From the IMG/VR virus record IMGVR_UViG_3300044655_001767, positions 24,803-88,802 of that record: 64,000 nt of DNA. One strand, given 5' to 3'. Origin of the DNA: a virus. A model generated the notes under the pieces. That model was not told where the DNA came from and did not search any database. It saw nothing but the letters and a program-made list of their open reading frames with translations. The first letter of the stretch is position 1; each line of letters starts with the position of its first letter. Positions 25,497 through 32,635 of the stretch are shown piece after piece. The position numbers and the translations under genes are program-made.

Positions 25497-25995
25497 TGTA
25501 ACCAAGAATATGTTAAAGACCATTAGGTCTATAACAGAATCTAAAATATCAAAACAATCAATTAATGAGGTTGCTGAGTTCGAATCTACATTATCTGATG
25601 ATGCAAGTCAAGAACAAAAAAATGACGTTACAGTAATTAATAATGTTGATGTTAAGTTATTATCTACAGATCAAGCTGACATGACATTGAGTGAAACACA
25701 AAAAACTACAATTTCAGGTTTAATTGATAATTTCAAACAACAAGTTTCACAAATAGCAGAATTTGACCCAGGGATGACCATTAACCAAGACCAAATCAGA
25801 TTGGATGGTTATTTACCAGATGAAGATATTAACTTTGTTTTTATCGCTGGAACCGAAAGTGGTGTTTATATTAATGCTGATATGTTGAAACTTGAACAAA
25901 ATGTTGCAACAGCGTTAGAAAAATTGGCGAAATTTGATGAAACATTCAAAACATCAATTGAACCATTAATAAATCAAAGAGATAATAACATATAA
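25468..25995 (+). CDS. Hypothetical, possibly virion-associated protein
   Basis: 175 residues from ATG 25468; two more in-frame ATGs follow within four codons, and a TTG at 25450 is less likely. Soluble, with an N-terminal helix (MLKTIRSITESKI), an acidic middle, a compact domain around LDGYLPDEDINFVFIAGTES and a C-terminal helix. It overlaps the PGRP-like gene by 29 bases and ends TAATG into the next gene. It begins a run of coupled genes (25.5-28.3 kb) that could be head-related, but that is only a contextual guess. Confidence 0.55.
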   Translation: MQMKMKTDYDVTKNMLKTIRSITESKISKQSINEVAEFESTLSDDASQEQKNDVTVINNVDVKLLSTDQADMTLSETQKTTISGLIDNFKQQVSQIAEFDPGMTINQDQIRLDGYLPDEDINFVFIAGTESGVYINADMLKLEQNVATALEKLAKFDETFKTSIEPLINQRDNNI

Positions 25996-26234
25996 TGGCA
26001 TTAACAGACCAAGATAAAAAAGAAATAGAAAGAATCACCAAAAGGGAGATTAAAGATTTTATGGATTCAACCCAAGCCACAAGAATCGTTGTTAAAATGA
26101 TTCAAGATGAGTTAGGTACCAAAAAAATAGATGATAAAATCGTTGACCTTTCAACTAAAGTGGTTGTTGAACTTTTTAAGACCTTGTGGCAGAGAAAGGG
26201 ATTTTGGGAAAGTGCATTAAAAGGTGTGAGATAA
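25995..26234 (+). CDS. Small helical hypothetical protein
   Basis: 79 residues, predominantly helical and charged (QDKKEIERITKREIKDFM), ending in an aromatic/basic segment (LWQRKGFWESALKGVR). Both ends overlap neighbours as TAATG, so it is translated in a coupled series with the genes on both sides. No family recognised. Confidence 0.6.
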   Translation: MALTDQDKKEIERITKREIKDFMDSTQATRIVVKMIQDELGTKKIDDKIVDLSTKVVVELFKTLWQRKGFWESALKGVR

Positions 26235-27079
26235 TGAAGTACCTTAAACCAAATATTGACCATGAGTGGATGGAAGCACTTCGTTACCGTGAATTTGAAA
26301 AAATGGGTAAGGATGGTTGGAAAGATATTGCATCAAACGATTACGATATTACCAATTACAATAAGATTAAAGATGTGTTAAAGAATGTTGATTTAGATTT
26401 TGACACATTAGAAGACGAAAAAAAGGAAAGATTTAATAAAGCATTTAAAAAGGGTAAAGTAGAAATACCAATGGTGGTTAAATTTGGGGATAATGATTAT
26501 CATCTTTTAGGTGGTAATACAAGATTGGCGGGATTAATTGACAAAGGGATTAACCCAAAATTGTGGGTTGTGAATATGACAAAAAAGAAAAAGGAAGAGG
26601 TTAAAGAAACTGGTGCAGACTCTTCAGGATCATTTAGTGGTCCTTTGTTTGGTAAATCAAAAGTGGTTAAAAGACCAATTTCAAGTATACCTAATCTAAA
26701 CCTTACTGAAGAGGAAGAGATTAAAGAAGTGACCGCAGGTGACGCTGGACAATTTGATGTTCCGGCATTTGGTAAAACAACTAAAGGTGGACGTAAAAAT
26801 CCATTAAAAATAGACGGACCTAAAAGTATCTACAAAGGTAGAGCGGTTACAGATAGGAATTTCCCTAAATGGGGAGGTCCTGATAGTGTTTTTGTAAAAG
26901 TTAAAGAGAAGTGTAAGAAATTCCCTTATTGTAACCAAGGTGACACTGGTGCAATTGAATTCATACACGAAGACGATGAATTACAAGAATCCATTAAGGA
27001 AATATCAAAAAAATACGGAATTCTACATAAAGATGTGGAAAATATCGTATTAAATGAGATTAACAAGATATTTATTTAA
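26234..27079 (+). CDS. ParB-like (GGNTRL motif) protein with CxxFPYCNQGD tail
   Basis: 281 residues from ATG 26234 (TAATG with the previous stop; a GTG 48 bases upstream lies inside that gene). The N-terminal domain ends VVKFGDNDYHLLGGNTRLAG, the conserved ParB/Srx-fold core. The C-terminal half holds two Gly/Phe-rich segments (GSFSGPLFGK and GQFDVPAFGK) and a Cys pair in CKKFPYCNQGD followed by a helix. I recall FPYCNQGD-type motifs in large-phage proteins, but their role is not known to me. A DNA-binding or ATP/CTP-using role is possible for the N-domain. Confidence 0.6.
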   Translation: MKYLKPNIDHEWMEALRYREFEKMGKDGWKDIASNDYDITNYNKIKDVLKNVDLDFDTLEDEKKERFNKAFKKGKVEIPMVVKFGDNDYHLLGGNTRLAGLIDKGINPKLWVVNMTKKKKEEVKETGADSSGSFSGPLFGKSKVVKRPISSIPNLNLTEEEEIKEVTAGDAGQFDVPAFGKTTKGGRKNPLKIDGPKSIYKGRAVTDRNFPKWGGPDSVFVKVKEKCKKFPYCNQGDTGAIEFIHEDDELQESIKEISKKYGILHKDVENIVLNEINKIFI

Positions 27080-27081
27080 TT

Positions 27082-28344
27082 ATGAAAGTAAGCGAATTAA
27101 CAACAATTATTGAAAACATCGTTTCTAACGAAATTAGAAAGACAATTATGGAAGAGAATAATGGTAAGAAAGAAGTTTATCATATAAAATGTGAAGGTAT
27201 ACCTTTAGCAACATTTGAATCTGAAGAAGAAGCGAACGACGCATTACCTGATTATAAGGCTAAACATAAAGATGGTGAACTAATCATCGAAAAAGGAGTT
27301 TATGAAAGTCATGATGATATGATGAATAAACTTGATGAGATGAACGACCAATTAGAAGAAACAGAAAATATGGAAAATACACAAATGGACGAAAAATTAG
27401 TGGGTAATCAAGATAAACTTGATAAAAATCACAATGGTAAGATTGATGGTCAAGATTTTAAAATCATGAAAGGTCAAGATTCATCAGATGAAGAAGAGTG
27501 TGATGAGTGTGGTAGTTCTTCTATGGAAGAAGAGGAAAAAGGTGATGACGATTTTGAAAATATGTTAAGGGGTAGAAGAAAACACAGTTATGTAGATAAA
27601 GGTGAAGAAACACCTGACGAAATGGCTGAAGAAAAGAAATCTTGTGAAAAATGTGATAAAGAAATATGTGAGTGTGGAGGCGGAATGTACGAATCAAAAA
27701 AGAAAACGGTACGTTTAACTGAAACCGAATTAATCAAATTAATCAGTAAGATGGTTAATGAATCAATTCCTGGTTTACAAGCTGCCGAAAAATCACATCT
27801 TGAAAGTGGTAAAGAAAATAAGGCACATTTAGCTGACGTTGAAACTAAAATGAAAAAATTAGCATCATTTGATGGTAACGACAATCCTGAATTTCCTAAA
27901 GCTATTGGTAAGGGTGAAAAGGTTGCAAGAAAAAATACACCAGAACAAGAAGATGAAATTGCTAAAAACTATGCTGGTTTAGAAAATTTAGAATATGATA
28001 TTGAACCATCAGAACAATTTAAGAAAAGATTGAAGATGGCGATAGAAGGAGATACATTGATGGGTAATGGTAAAGTTACCGAACCTGCAAGTATTAAACC
28101 ATCAAACGGTGCGGAGAAAGGAAAAGAAGCAAAAGAAAAAGAAGGTAATCACATTCAAACTCCTGAAACCGCTAAAAAGATAGAAAAACAAGTTAAAGAT
28201 AGAGAAGAAGATAAAAAGAATAGAGTTTTATATTCTAAAGAAAAGGTTCCAGTTAGTGAATCAAAAGTAAATTTTTCAAGTGTTCTTGACAATGAAATCA
28301 AGAAAATGAAGAATATTTCAGAATACAATAAAAAAACTCAATAA
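27082..28344 (+). CDS. Acidic, Lys/Glu-rich protein with EF-hand loop and Cys clusters
   Basis: 420 residues, highly charged and low in complexity. It contains one canonical 12-residue Ca2+-binding loop, DKNHNGKIDGQD (residues ~114-125), and Cys clusters CDECG and CEKCDKEICECGGG, likely metal-binding. An N-terminal helix and a charged C-terminus (ETAKKIEKQVKDREEDKKN) suggest an elongated scaffold. The charge pattern resembles phage prohead core or scaffold proteins, but no capsid gene is adjacent. TATTTATT occurs at 27069-27076 within the previous gene's last codons and might serve as its promoter. Confidence 0.55.
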   Translation: MKVSELTTIIENIVSNEIRKTIMEENNGKKEVYHIKCEGIPLATFESEEEANDALPDYKAKHKDGELIIEKGVYESHDDMMNKLDEMNDQLEETENMENTQMDEKLVGNQDKLDKNHNGKIDGQDFKIMKGQDSSDEEECDECGSSSMEEEEKGDDDFENMLRGRRKHSYVDKGEETPDEMAEEKKSCEKCDKEICECGGGMYESKKKTVRLTETELIKLISKMVNESIPGLQAAEKSHLESGKENKAHLADVETKMKKLASFDGNDNPEFPKAIGKGEKVARKNTPEQEDEIAKNYAGLENLEYDIEPSEQFKKRLKMAIEGDTLMGNGKVTEPASIKPSNGAEKGKEAKEKEGNHIQTPETAKKIEKQVKDREEDKKNRVLYSKEKVPVSESKVNFSSVLDNEIKKMKNISEYNKKTQ

Positions 28345-28370
28345 TTTCTTTTTTTTAAATTCTTTAATCT

Positions 28371-28380
28371 TTATATTATA
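28371..28380 (+). promoter_or_regulatory. TTATATTATA promoter candidate
   Basis: TTATATTATA after T-rich sequence, 13 bases before ATG 28394. Identical to the box at 57774-57783. Confidence 0.4.
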
Positions 28381-28393
28381 ATATAATAAGGTT

Positions 28394-28849
28394 ATGGAAA
28401 ATAAAGAAGGTTATTTAGAGTTTGTACATTCCGAAAGTTACAAAAATCAAATTGACGTTTGGTATAGAGCTTACAACATAAGTCGTGAGAAGACAGAACT
28501 TTTCTATGACTTTCTTATGTCATTATATAATCTTTTACAAGAGACGTATTTGGGACCTGAAGTGTTTGAATTAGAGGAGGACCAAAAAAATCATTTTACT
28601 TGGTGTTGGGATAAAACCATTGAAAATTTCAATAAAGAAAAGATATTTTTTAAAGAGAGAGGCAATTGTTACGAATACTGTTGGAACTTCTTTTTAGAGG
28701 CGTATTATTTTGCACAACTTGATGATAATCAAATAAAAATAACCCAATATTTTTTTAAATTATTTGATTTTAAACATAGAAAGACCAGGTCCGAATTGGA
28801 TATGTTGACCGAAATTTACAAATTGTTTGAACAAAACTTGAAAAAGTAG
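28394..28849 (+). CDS. Hypothetical helical protein
   Basis: 151 residues, rich in aromatic residues (many Tyr, Trp, Phe), predicted all-helical, with no membrane segment or catalytic motif (WCWDKTIENF and YCWNFFLEAYYF are typical stretches). It has its own promoter candidate and ends TAG. It starts a group of small genes between the acidic protein and the minus-strand island. The function is unknown. Confidence 0.55.
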   Translation: MENKEGYLEFVHSESYKNQIDVWYRAYNISREKTELFYDFLMSLYNLLQETYLGPEVFELEEDQKNHFTWCWDKTIENFNKEKIFFKERGNCYEYCWNFFLEAYYFAQLDDNQIKITQYFFKLFDFKHRKTRSELDMLTEIYKLFEQNLKK

Positions 28850-28889
28850 ATATTTTTCCGTATATTCATATTAAAAACCGAATAATATT

Positions 28890-29081
28890 ATGGAAACCTT
28901 AAATAAAATAAAGGACCTAGTAGAGAAAATGTCAGTAGATACACAAAAGGTTTATGATAAAGGAAACCGAAGTGCATCAATTAGAGCTAGAAAATACGCT
29001 CAAGAAATTAAATTATTAATTGCCATTTATCGCAAGGACATCCTTGAAGAAATTAAAAAATACGACGATGTACCAAGTTAA
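28890..29081 (+). CDS. Histone H1-like (Hc1-type) nucleoid protein
   Basis: 63 residues. The pattern VYDKGNRSASIRARKYAQEI, followed by a helix with K-D-I-L-E-E, matches the Hc1/histone-H1-like family widespread in Bacteroidota (KGNKAAGxRARKASLEIEKL in typical members). Expected role: non-specific DNA binding and compaction, or modulation of host or phage chromatin. It lacks the long Lys/Ala tail of larger members. It overlaps the following membrane-protein gene by 14 bases. Confidence 0.75.
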   Translation: METLNKIKDLVEKMSVDTQKVYDKGNRSASIRARKYAQEIKLLIAIYRKDILEEIKKYDDVPS

Positions 29082-29244
29082 AATATTTTTATTTGTAATC
29101 AGTATATTATTTTCAATGAGATTAATTACTGAATTTACAATTAAATTATTCCAAGATAATCCTGAACCTTTAGTTTTGTCAAAAATTGAACAGGTTTTAA
29201 TATATCTTGCTGTTTCATATATAATAACATTCATATTAACATAA
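29068..29244 (+). CDS. Small two-helix membrane protein
   Basis: 58 residues from ATG 29068; a TTG 48 bases upstream lies inside the preceding gene. Two hydrophobic segments (IFLFVISILFSMRL and VLIYLAVSYIITFIL) flank a short charged loop. The size and hairpin topology fit a holin-like or membrane-regulatory phage protein, but nothing more specific can be said. Its start overlaps the histone-like gene. Confidence 0.5.
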   Translation: MYQVKIFLFVISILFSMRLITEFTIKLFQDNPEPLVLSKIEQVLIYLAVSYIITFILT

Positions 29245-29248
29245 TACC

Positions 29249-29704
29249 GTGTTTGAATCAATAAAATCAATAAGACCATATTTTCATTCGTTAAGAGAAA
29301 TTGAAAATAATGTTAGTTTAGATATTAAATTACCATTAAATTGGAAATACGAAGAAATTTTAAAACCGTATCGTTCGGTTGTAGTTAAAATTCAAGATAA
29401 GAATGAAAAGTTTACGTTAATGTCTTTAATTTCAAGTGCAACACAAGAAGGATATGATGTTGTTTTTGCTTGTGCATTAGAAATATTTAAAGTAAATAAA
29501 GATGAAGAAGAGAAACAAAAACTTTTCCAATCGAAAGTAAAAGAATTACAAGAACTATTTAAGAATGAATCATTAGATAAATTAAAAGGTTTAAATTTAT
29601 TAGATAATTATGGACAAGAGAATACAACAGGGATTGGAGATACTGAGGAAGGAGATAGAGAAGGACTCGTTGGAGATAGAGACGAGCAAGAACAGGATGA
29701 TTGA
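29249..29704 (+). CDS. Hypothetical protein, GTG start
   Basis: 151 residues. GTG 29249 is the only upstream start that keeps the well-formed N-terminus (FESIKSIRPYFHSLREI); the first ATG would lose about 57 residues. A compact alpha/beta N-part precedes a Lys/Glu helix and a very acidic tail (GDTEEGDREGLVGDRDEQEQ) that is encoded over the start of the next, out-of-frame gene. No family recognised. Confidence 0.55.
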   Translation: MFESIKSIRPYFHSLREIENNVSLDIKLPLNWKYEEILKPYRSVVVKIQDKNEKFTLMSLISSATQEGYDVVFACALEIFKVNKDEEEKQKLFQSKVKELQELFKNESLDKLKGLNLLDNYGQENTTGIGDTEEGDREGLVGDRDEQEQDD

Positions 29705-29813
29705 TGAAATCAAATCACTGGATAAAAATAAAATGTTTCAGCCGAAACCAAAAAAGAAAGTATCTATAATAGATAAGATATTAAAGATATTAGGACATGG
29801 AAAAAAAAGGTGA
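29610..29813 (+). CDS. Small basic hypothetical protein (nested start)
   Basis: 67 residues, starting 95 bases inside the preceding gene in another frame. Helical N-part (GLEILRKEIEKDSLEIETSK), then a Lys-rich stretch (FQPKPKKKVSIIDKILKIL) reminiscent of a membrane-surface or nucleic-acid-binding tail. Its end overlaps the next gene by 17 bases. The continuous overlap chain supports real translation, but the evidence is modest. Confidence 0.45.
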   Translation: MDKRIQQGLEILRKEIEKDSLEIETSKNRMIDEIKSLDKNKMFQPKPKKKVSIIDKILKILGHGKKR

Positions 29814-30030
29814 GTTATTAAATCAATTAGCTATTATATCGGATTTATTAGAAAAGGTAAACGCCGAGACTAAATCAACAACAATTGTTTTTGAATTATC
29901 AAATATGGAGTTTGATAGAGTGTTTCAGAGTATACAAAAAAAATATGGAAGTAAATTGGAGAACCCTAAAGGTAAGTTTAATATTACGATAGGGTTAATT
30001 GATATTGTATTTAATACGAATAATGTCTAA
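29797..30030 (+). CDS. Small hypothetical protein
   Basis: 77 residues, alpha/beta, no motif. Its last 20 bases overlap the 3' end of the convergent minus-strand gene, so no bidirectional terminator separates the two units. Last + strand gene before the minus-strand island. Confidence 0.5.
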   Translation: MEKKGELLNQLAIISDLLEKVNAETKSTTIVFELSNMEFDRVFQSIQKKYGSKLENPKGKFNITIGLIDIVFNTNNV

Positions 30031-30652
30031 AAAGTTCTTCTTTTTTAAATCCTTTAGATTCTAATAGTTTATATAATAAACTTCTTTGGTGTGTGGTTAT
30101 GTCTTTAACAAAAAAGAAATTACCTTTTTTTCTACTCACCAAATCCTTTTTTACAATTTCAAATAGTCTATTGGCGTCGTTTATATTCTTATTCCCAAAT
30201 AACTTAATATCATCATCAACCTGTACAAATAGTTTATTGTTTAAAGTGAAAATTTGAGCAACCTCTGTTATGGGTAATATTTGTTCCATCATTACATGAT
30301 ATCTAATTCTCTTCTTTATTTGGTAATCGTATATCTGTTCTTCTTGCCAATACGGGATTATCTCTTTGATACGAAATTTATCGTTTTCAATTATTGCTGG
30401 TTGATTCCTACCCAAACTATCTCTAACATATGTTGCAGTTGCCCAACGGTTATTTGGGAAGATAAGTGCCAATTCAAAAACTAATTCATTTTTTTTTCTC
30501 TCACCCCCTTGTTGTTTAAGAAAGGGTGGAACTTGTTGGGTCTTAAACTCCCTCCAATATTCATATGCGGTGGTTCTTCTCATACTCCTATGTAATATTT
30601 TAACCCTTTTTTGGTTACAGAAAAGTACTATAAAATATTTCCCGTTTTTCAT
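30011..30652 (-). CDS. Unknown protein of the minus-strand island
   Basis: 213 residues from the ATG at 30652; a longer frame from 30703 is rejected because this start overlaps the stop of the upstream small gene as ATGA. The N-terminus (MKNGKYFIVLFCNQKRVKIL, then SMRRTTAYEYWREF) is basic and beta/alpha. The centre contains WATATYVRDSLGRNQPAI and a LPITEVAQIFTLNN segment; the C-terminus is charged helix. No transmembrane part. One of only two genes read against the rest. I recognise no family; defence, anti-defence or moron-type cargo is possible. Confidence 0.6.
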   Translation of the reverse strand: MKNGKYFIVLFCNQKRVKILHRSMRRTTAYEYWREFKTQQVPPFLKQQGGERKKNELVFELALIFPNNRWATATYVRDSLGRNQPAIIENDKFRIKEIIPYWQEEQIYDYQIKKRIRYHVMMEQILPITEVAQIFTLNNKLFVQVDDDIKLFGNKNINDANRLFEIVKKDLVSRKKGNFFFVKDITTHQRSLLYKLLESKGFKKEELFRHYSY

Positions 30653-30801
30653 AATAGTTTTATAATTAAAGAATAGAGACCGTAACCACCTAGAATAAAC
30701 CATATAATTGAGAATATAACAATTCCCTTAGGTACAAAATCCCCAGATTTAATTAACTCCTCTTTAATGTTCTTTTTTTCTTTACAAGATGTGCAACTCA
30801 T
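30649..30801 (-). CDS. 50-residue CxxC membrane protein
   Basis: Reading from 30801: MSCTSCKEKKNIKEEL at the N-terminus with a CxxC pair, then one hydrophobic segment (GIVIFSIIWFILGGYGLYSL, residues ~26-45). The stop TGA overlaps the ATG of the downstream 213-residue gene. A good -33/-7 promoter ends three bases before its ATG. Translational coupling implies that the two proteins act together, the small one likely as a membrane partner with a metal- or redox-active Cys pair. Confidence 0.6.
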   Translation of the reverse strand: MSCTSCKEKKNIKEELIKSGDFVPKGIVIFSIIWFILGGYGLYSLIIKLL

Positions 30802-30872
30802 ATTAAAATATATACTTTTAATTTCTCTTTATCAATTTTTTTTGTTATATTTTTAAATATAATGAATGATAA
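30802..30872. promoter_or_regulatory. Divergent promoter region
   Basis: Minus strand: TTG (complement of 30833-30835), exactly 20 bases, then TATATTTT (complement of 30805-30812), ending three bases before ATG 30801; this is the Bacteroidota -33/-7 geometry with a leaderless start. Plus strand: TTATATTTTTAA (30845-30856), 16 bases before ATG 30873, after a T8 run. Confidence 0.5.
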
Positions 30873-31715
30873 ATGATTAGTTACATCGGAGGTAAAGCTC
30901 GTATAGGTAAATGGATAGTACCACAAATCCCGACGGATATTGAAACATATGTTGAAGGGTTTAGTGGGATGTTCTGGGTATTTTTTAATATGGATTTAAG
31001 TAAGTTCCCCAATCTTAAAACGGTAGTGTATAATGACTATAATAGGTTAAATGCTAACCTAATGAAATGGTCTAAACAATATGACATTCTATGGGAGGAG
31101 TTAGCAAAATACCCGTGCCAACAATTAGGTGTAATTGATACACCACCCGAATATGCTGAAATGTTTAAAACATACCAAAAAGAGGTATTTAATCCTGAAT
31201 TAGTTATCACCGAAGAAAATAGTTTAGACATTGCGGGGAAGTATGTTTATGTGTTGTGTCAAGTATTCTCAGGATCAAAACCTGAAACTGCCGCTTACAC
31301 AGATTATAAAGGAAAGTATCGTTGTAAAGTTTTAATCTTTATGGATAAATTAAAACACCCAAAGTATAGAGAACATTTTGATAAGTTAACGTTTGTTGAG
31401 AATATGGATTTTGAGGTGGTTGTTGAAAAATATGATTCACCAACAACTTATTTCTATATGGACCCACCATATTGGAAAACTGAAAATTACTATTCAAATC
31501 ATGACTTTGATGTGAATGATCACACAAGATTGGCGGAGTGTATTAAAAACATTGAAGGTAAATTTAGTTTGTCATATTACGATTTTCCTAAATTGGTTGA
31601 ATGGTTTCCAAAAGACCAATATAAATGGAATCAAAAAGATTTTGCTAAAGCAGCTGCGGCTAAAAAAGACGGTAAACAAAATATGGGTACTGAACTTTTA
31701 ATAATGAACTATTAA
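30873..31715 (+). CDS. D12-class N6-adenine DNA methyltransferase (Dam-like)
   Basis: 280 residues. SAM-binding YIGGKARIGKWI (residues 4-15) and FSG (30-32), the YNDYN segment (~53-57), and catalytic Asp197-Pro-Pro-Tyr200 (DPPYW), in the alpha order of the D12/Dam family. It differs in family from the methyltransferase at 16810, so the phage probably methylates two different sites. The gene is divergent from the minus-strand island and has its own promoter candidate. A role in restriction evasion or in marking DNA for packaging or transcription is inferred. Confidence 0.88.
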   Translation: MISYIGGKARIGKWIVPQIPTDIETYVEGFSGMFWVFFNMDLSKFPNLKTVVYNDYNRLNANLMKWSKQYDILWEELAKYPCQQLGVIDTPPEYAEMFKTYQKEVFNPELVITEENSLDIAGKYVYVLCQVFSGSKPETAAYTDYKGKYRCKVLIFMDKLKHPKYREHFDKLTFVENMDFEVVVEKYDSPTTYFYMDPPYWKTENYYSNHDFDVNDHTRLAECIKNIEGKFSLSYYDFPKLVEWFPKDQYKWNQKDFAKAAAAKKDGKQNMGTELLIMNY

Positions 31716-31718
31716 TTA

Positions 31719-31726
31719 TATTTATA
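31719..31726 (+). promoter_or_regulatory. TATTTATA late-promoter candidate
   Basis: Exact TATTTATA followed by A6, five bases before ATG 31732 (11 before the second in-frame ATG 31738). It would place the NusG gene in the late class. Confidence 0.5.
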
Positions 31727-31731
31727 AAAAA

Positions 31732-32262
31732 ATGAATATGGAAACAGCATGGTATGTGGTAAAAGTTTTACCAGGGAAAGAAAGATCATTAAACGAACAA
31801 TTTAATAAAGACATCGGATTAGGTAGAATTTCTAATATTGTGAGATTCGTATGTCCAACTGAAAAAGAATTGGTAGTTCTTAAAAATAAAAAAGTTTTAA
31901 GAGAGAAAGTATTATATAGTGGATATCTTTATTTTGAATCTATTAAAAGATTACAAGATGATGATTTAAAAGTCATATCTTTGATTCCAAATATTATGGG
32001 TATGATGGGAGATCGGATGCCAATGTTATTAAAAGAAACTGATGTAAGAAGAATATTGAAAGATGATACATTAGAAGAACATATTGATGCAAAGAAATTG
32101 AAATACATTTCAGGAGAACAAGTTAAAGTAAACGAAGGTCCATTCACATCATTTGAAGGAACCATATCTGAAGTTAAAGGTGACCGAGTTGACGTTGAAA
32201 TAAAAATATTTGGGCGTAACACTGCCGTTTCTTTAATGTTATCACAAATAGAAAAGATATAA
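31732..32262 (+). CDS. NusG-family transcription elongation factor
   Basis: 176 residues. N-terminal NGN domain (AWYVVKVLPGKER; VLYSGYLYFE; IMGMMGDRMPMLLKETDVRRIL) and C-terminal KOW domain (SGEQVKVNEGPFTSFEGTIS, then VDVEIKIFGRNTAVSL). It is full length relative to bacterial NusG and has no extra domain. A phage NusG paralogue probably promotes processive or antiterminated transcription of the very long late genes, or competes with host NusG and Rho. ATG 31738 is an alternative start. The stop overlaps the next ATG. Confidence 0.9.
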   Translation: MNMETAWYVVKVLPGKERSLNEQFNKDIGLGRISNIVRFVCPTEKELVVLKNKKVLREKVLYSGYLYFESIKRLQDDDLKVISLIPNIMGMMGDRMPMLLKETDVRRILKDDTLEEHIDAKKLKYISGEQVKVNEGPFTSFEGTISEVKGDRVDVEIKIFGRNTAVSLMLSQIEKI

Positions 32263-32600
32263 TGGATTTATCACCCGAAGTTTTAATTTATGTTCAGTCA
32301 GTTAAAAATTACTTTGCAACAAACAAAGAAGCTGGTGAATATTTTTTAAGTGGAACTAACGAAGAATTATTCTTTAAACATTTAACTGAAATTGCTCAAA
32401 AGAATTTTACTAAGTCAGGAGAATCAATGCTTAATAGAGACCAATTTGAATTATTACGAAAGACAATATTAGCAATAAATGTAATTGAAAAAAAATCATT
32501 TACAAAAAAAGTGGAAATTAAAAGCGAGGATTTCAATTACGATAATGGAGTTTTTATCGGACTTCCTTTTCCCAATTTTGGTTTAATTTGTCTTAATTAG
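32262..32600 (+). CDS. Hypothetical protein coupled to NusG
   Basis: 112 residues, helical, soluble. ATG 32262 overlaps the NusG stop (TAATG), so it is translated from the same mRNA. The centre resembles a helical bundle (FFKHLTEIAQKNFTKSGES); the C-terminus is hydrophobic (GVFIGLPFPNFGLICLN). No motif identified. Coupling suggests a role linked to transcription, but this is unproven. Confidence 0.6.
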   Translation: MDLSPEVLIYVQSVKNYFATNKEAGEYFLSGTNEELFFKHLTEIAQKNFTKSGESMLNRDQFELLRKTILAINVIEKKSFTKKVEIKSEDFNYDNGVFIGLPFPNFGLICLN

Positions 32601-32619
32601 TTTTTATTTACAAACATTT

Positions 32620-32627
32620 TATTTATA
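32620..32627 (+). promoter_or_regulatory. TATTTATA late-promoter candidate
   Basis: Exact TATTTATA (continuing TTTAATC) starting 16 bases before ATG 32636. It overlaps a TATATTTA box, so promoter class is ambiguous here. Confidence 0.4.
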
Positions 32628-32635
32628 TTTAATCA

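Noticed and set aside
30653-30703. Longer start for the 213-residue minus-strand protein
   Set aside because: These codons overlap the 50-residue membrane protein in another frame, and the ATGA overlap at 30649-30652 marks the natural start.
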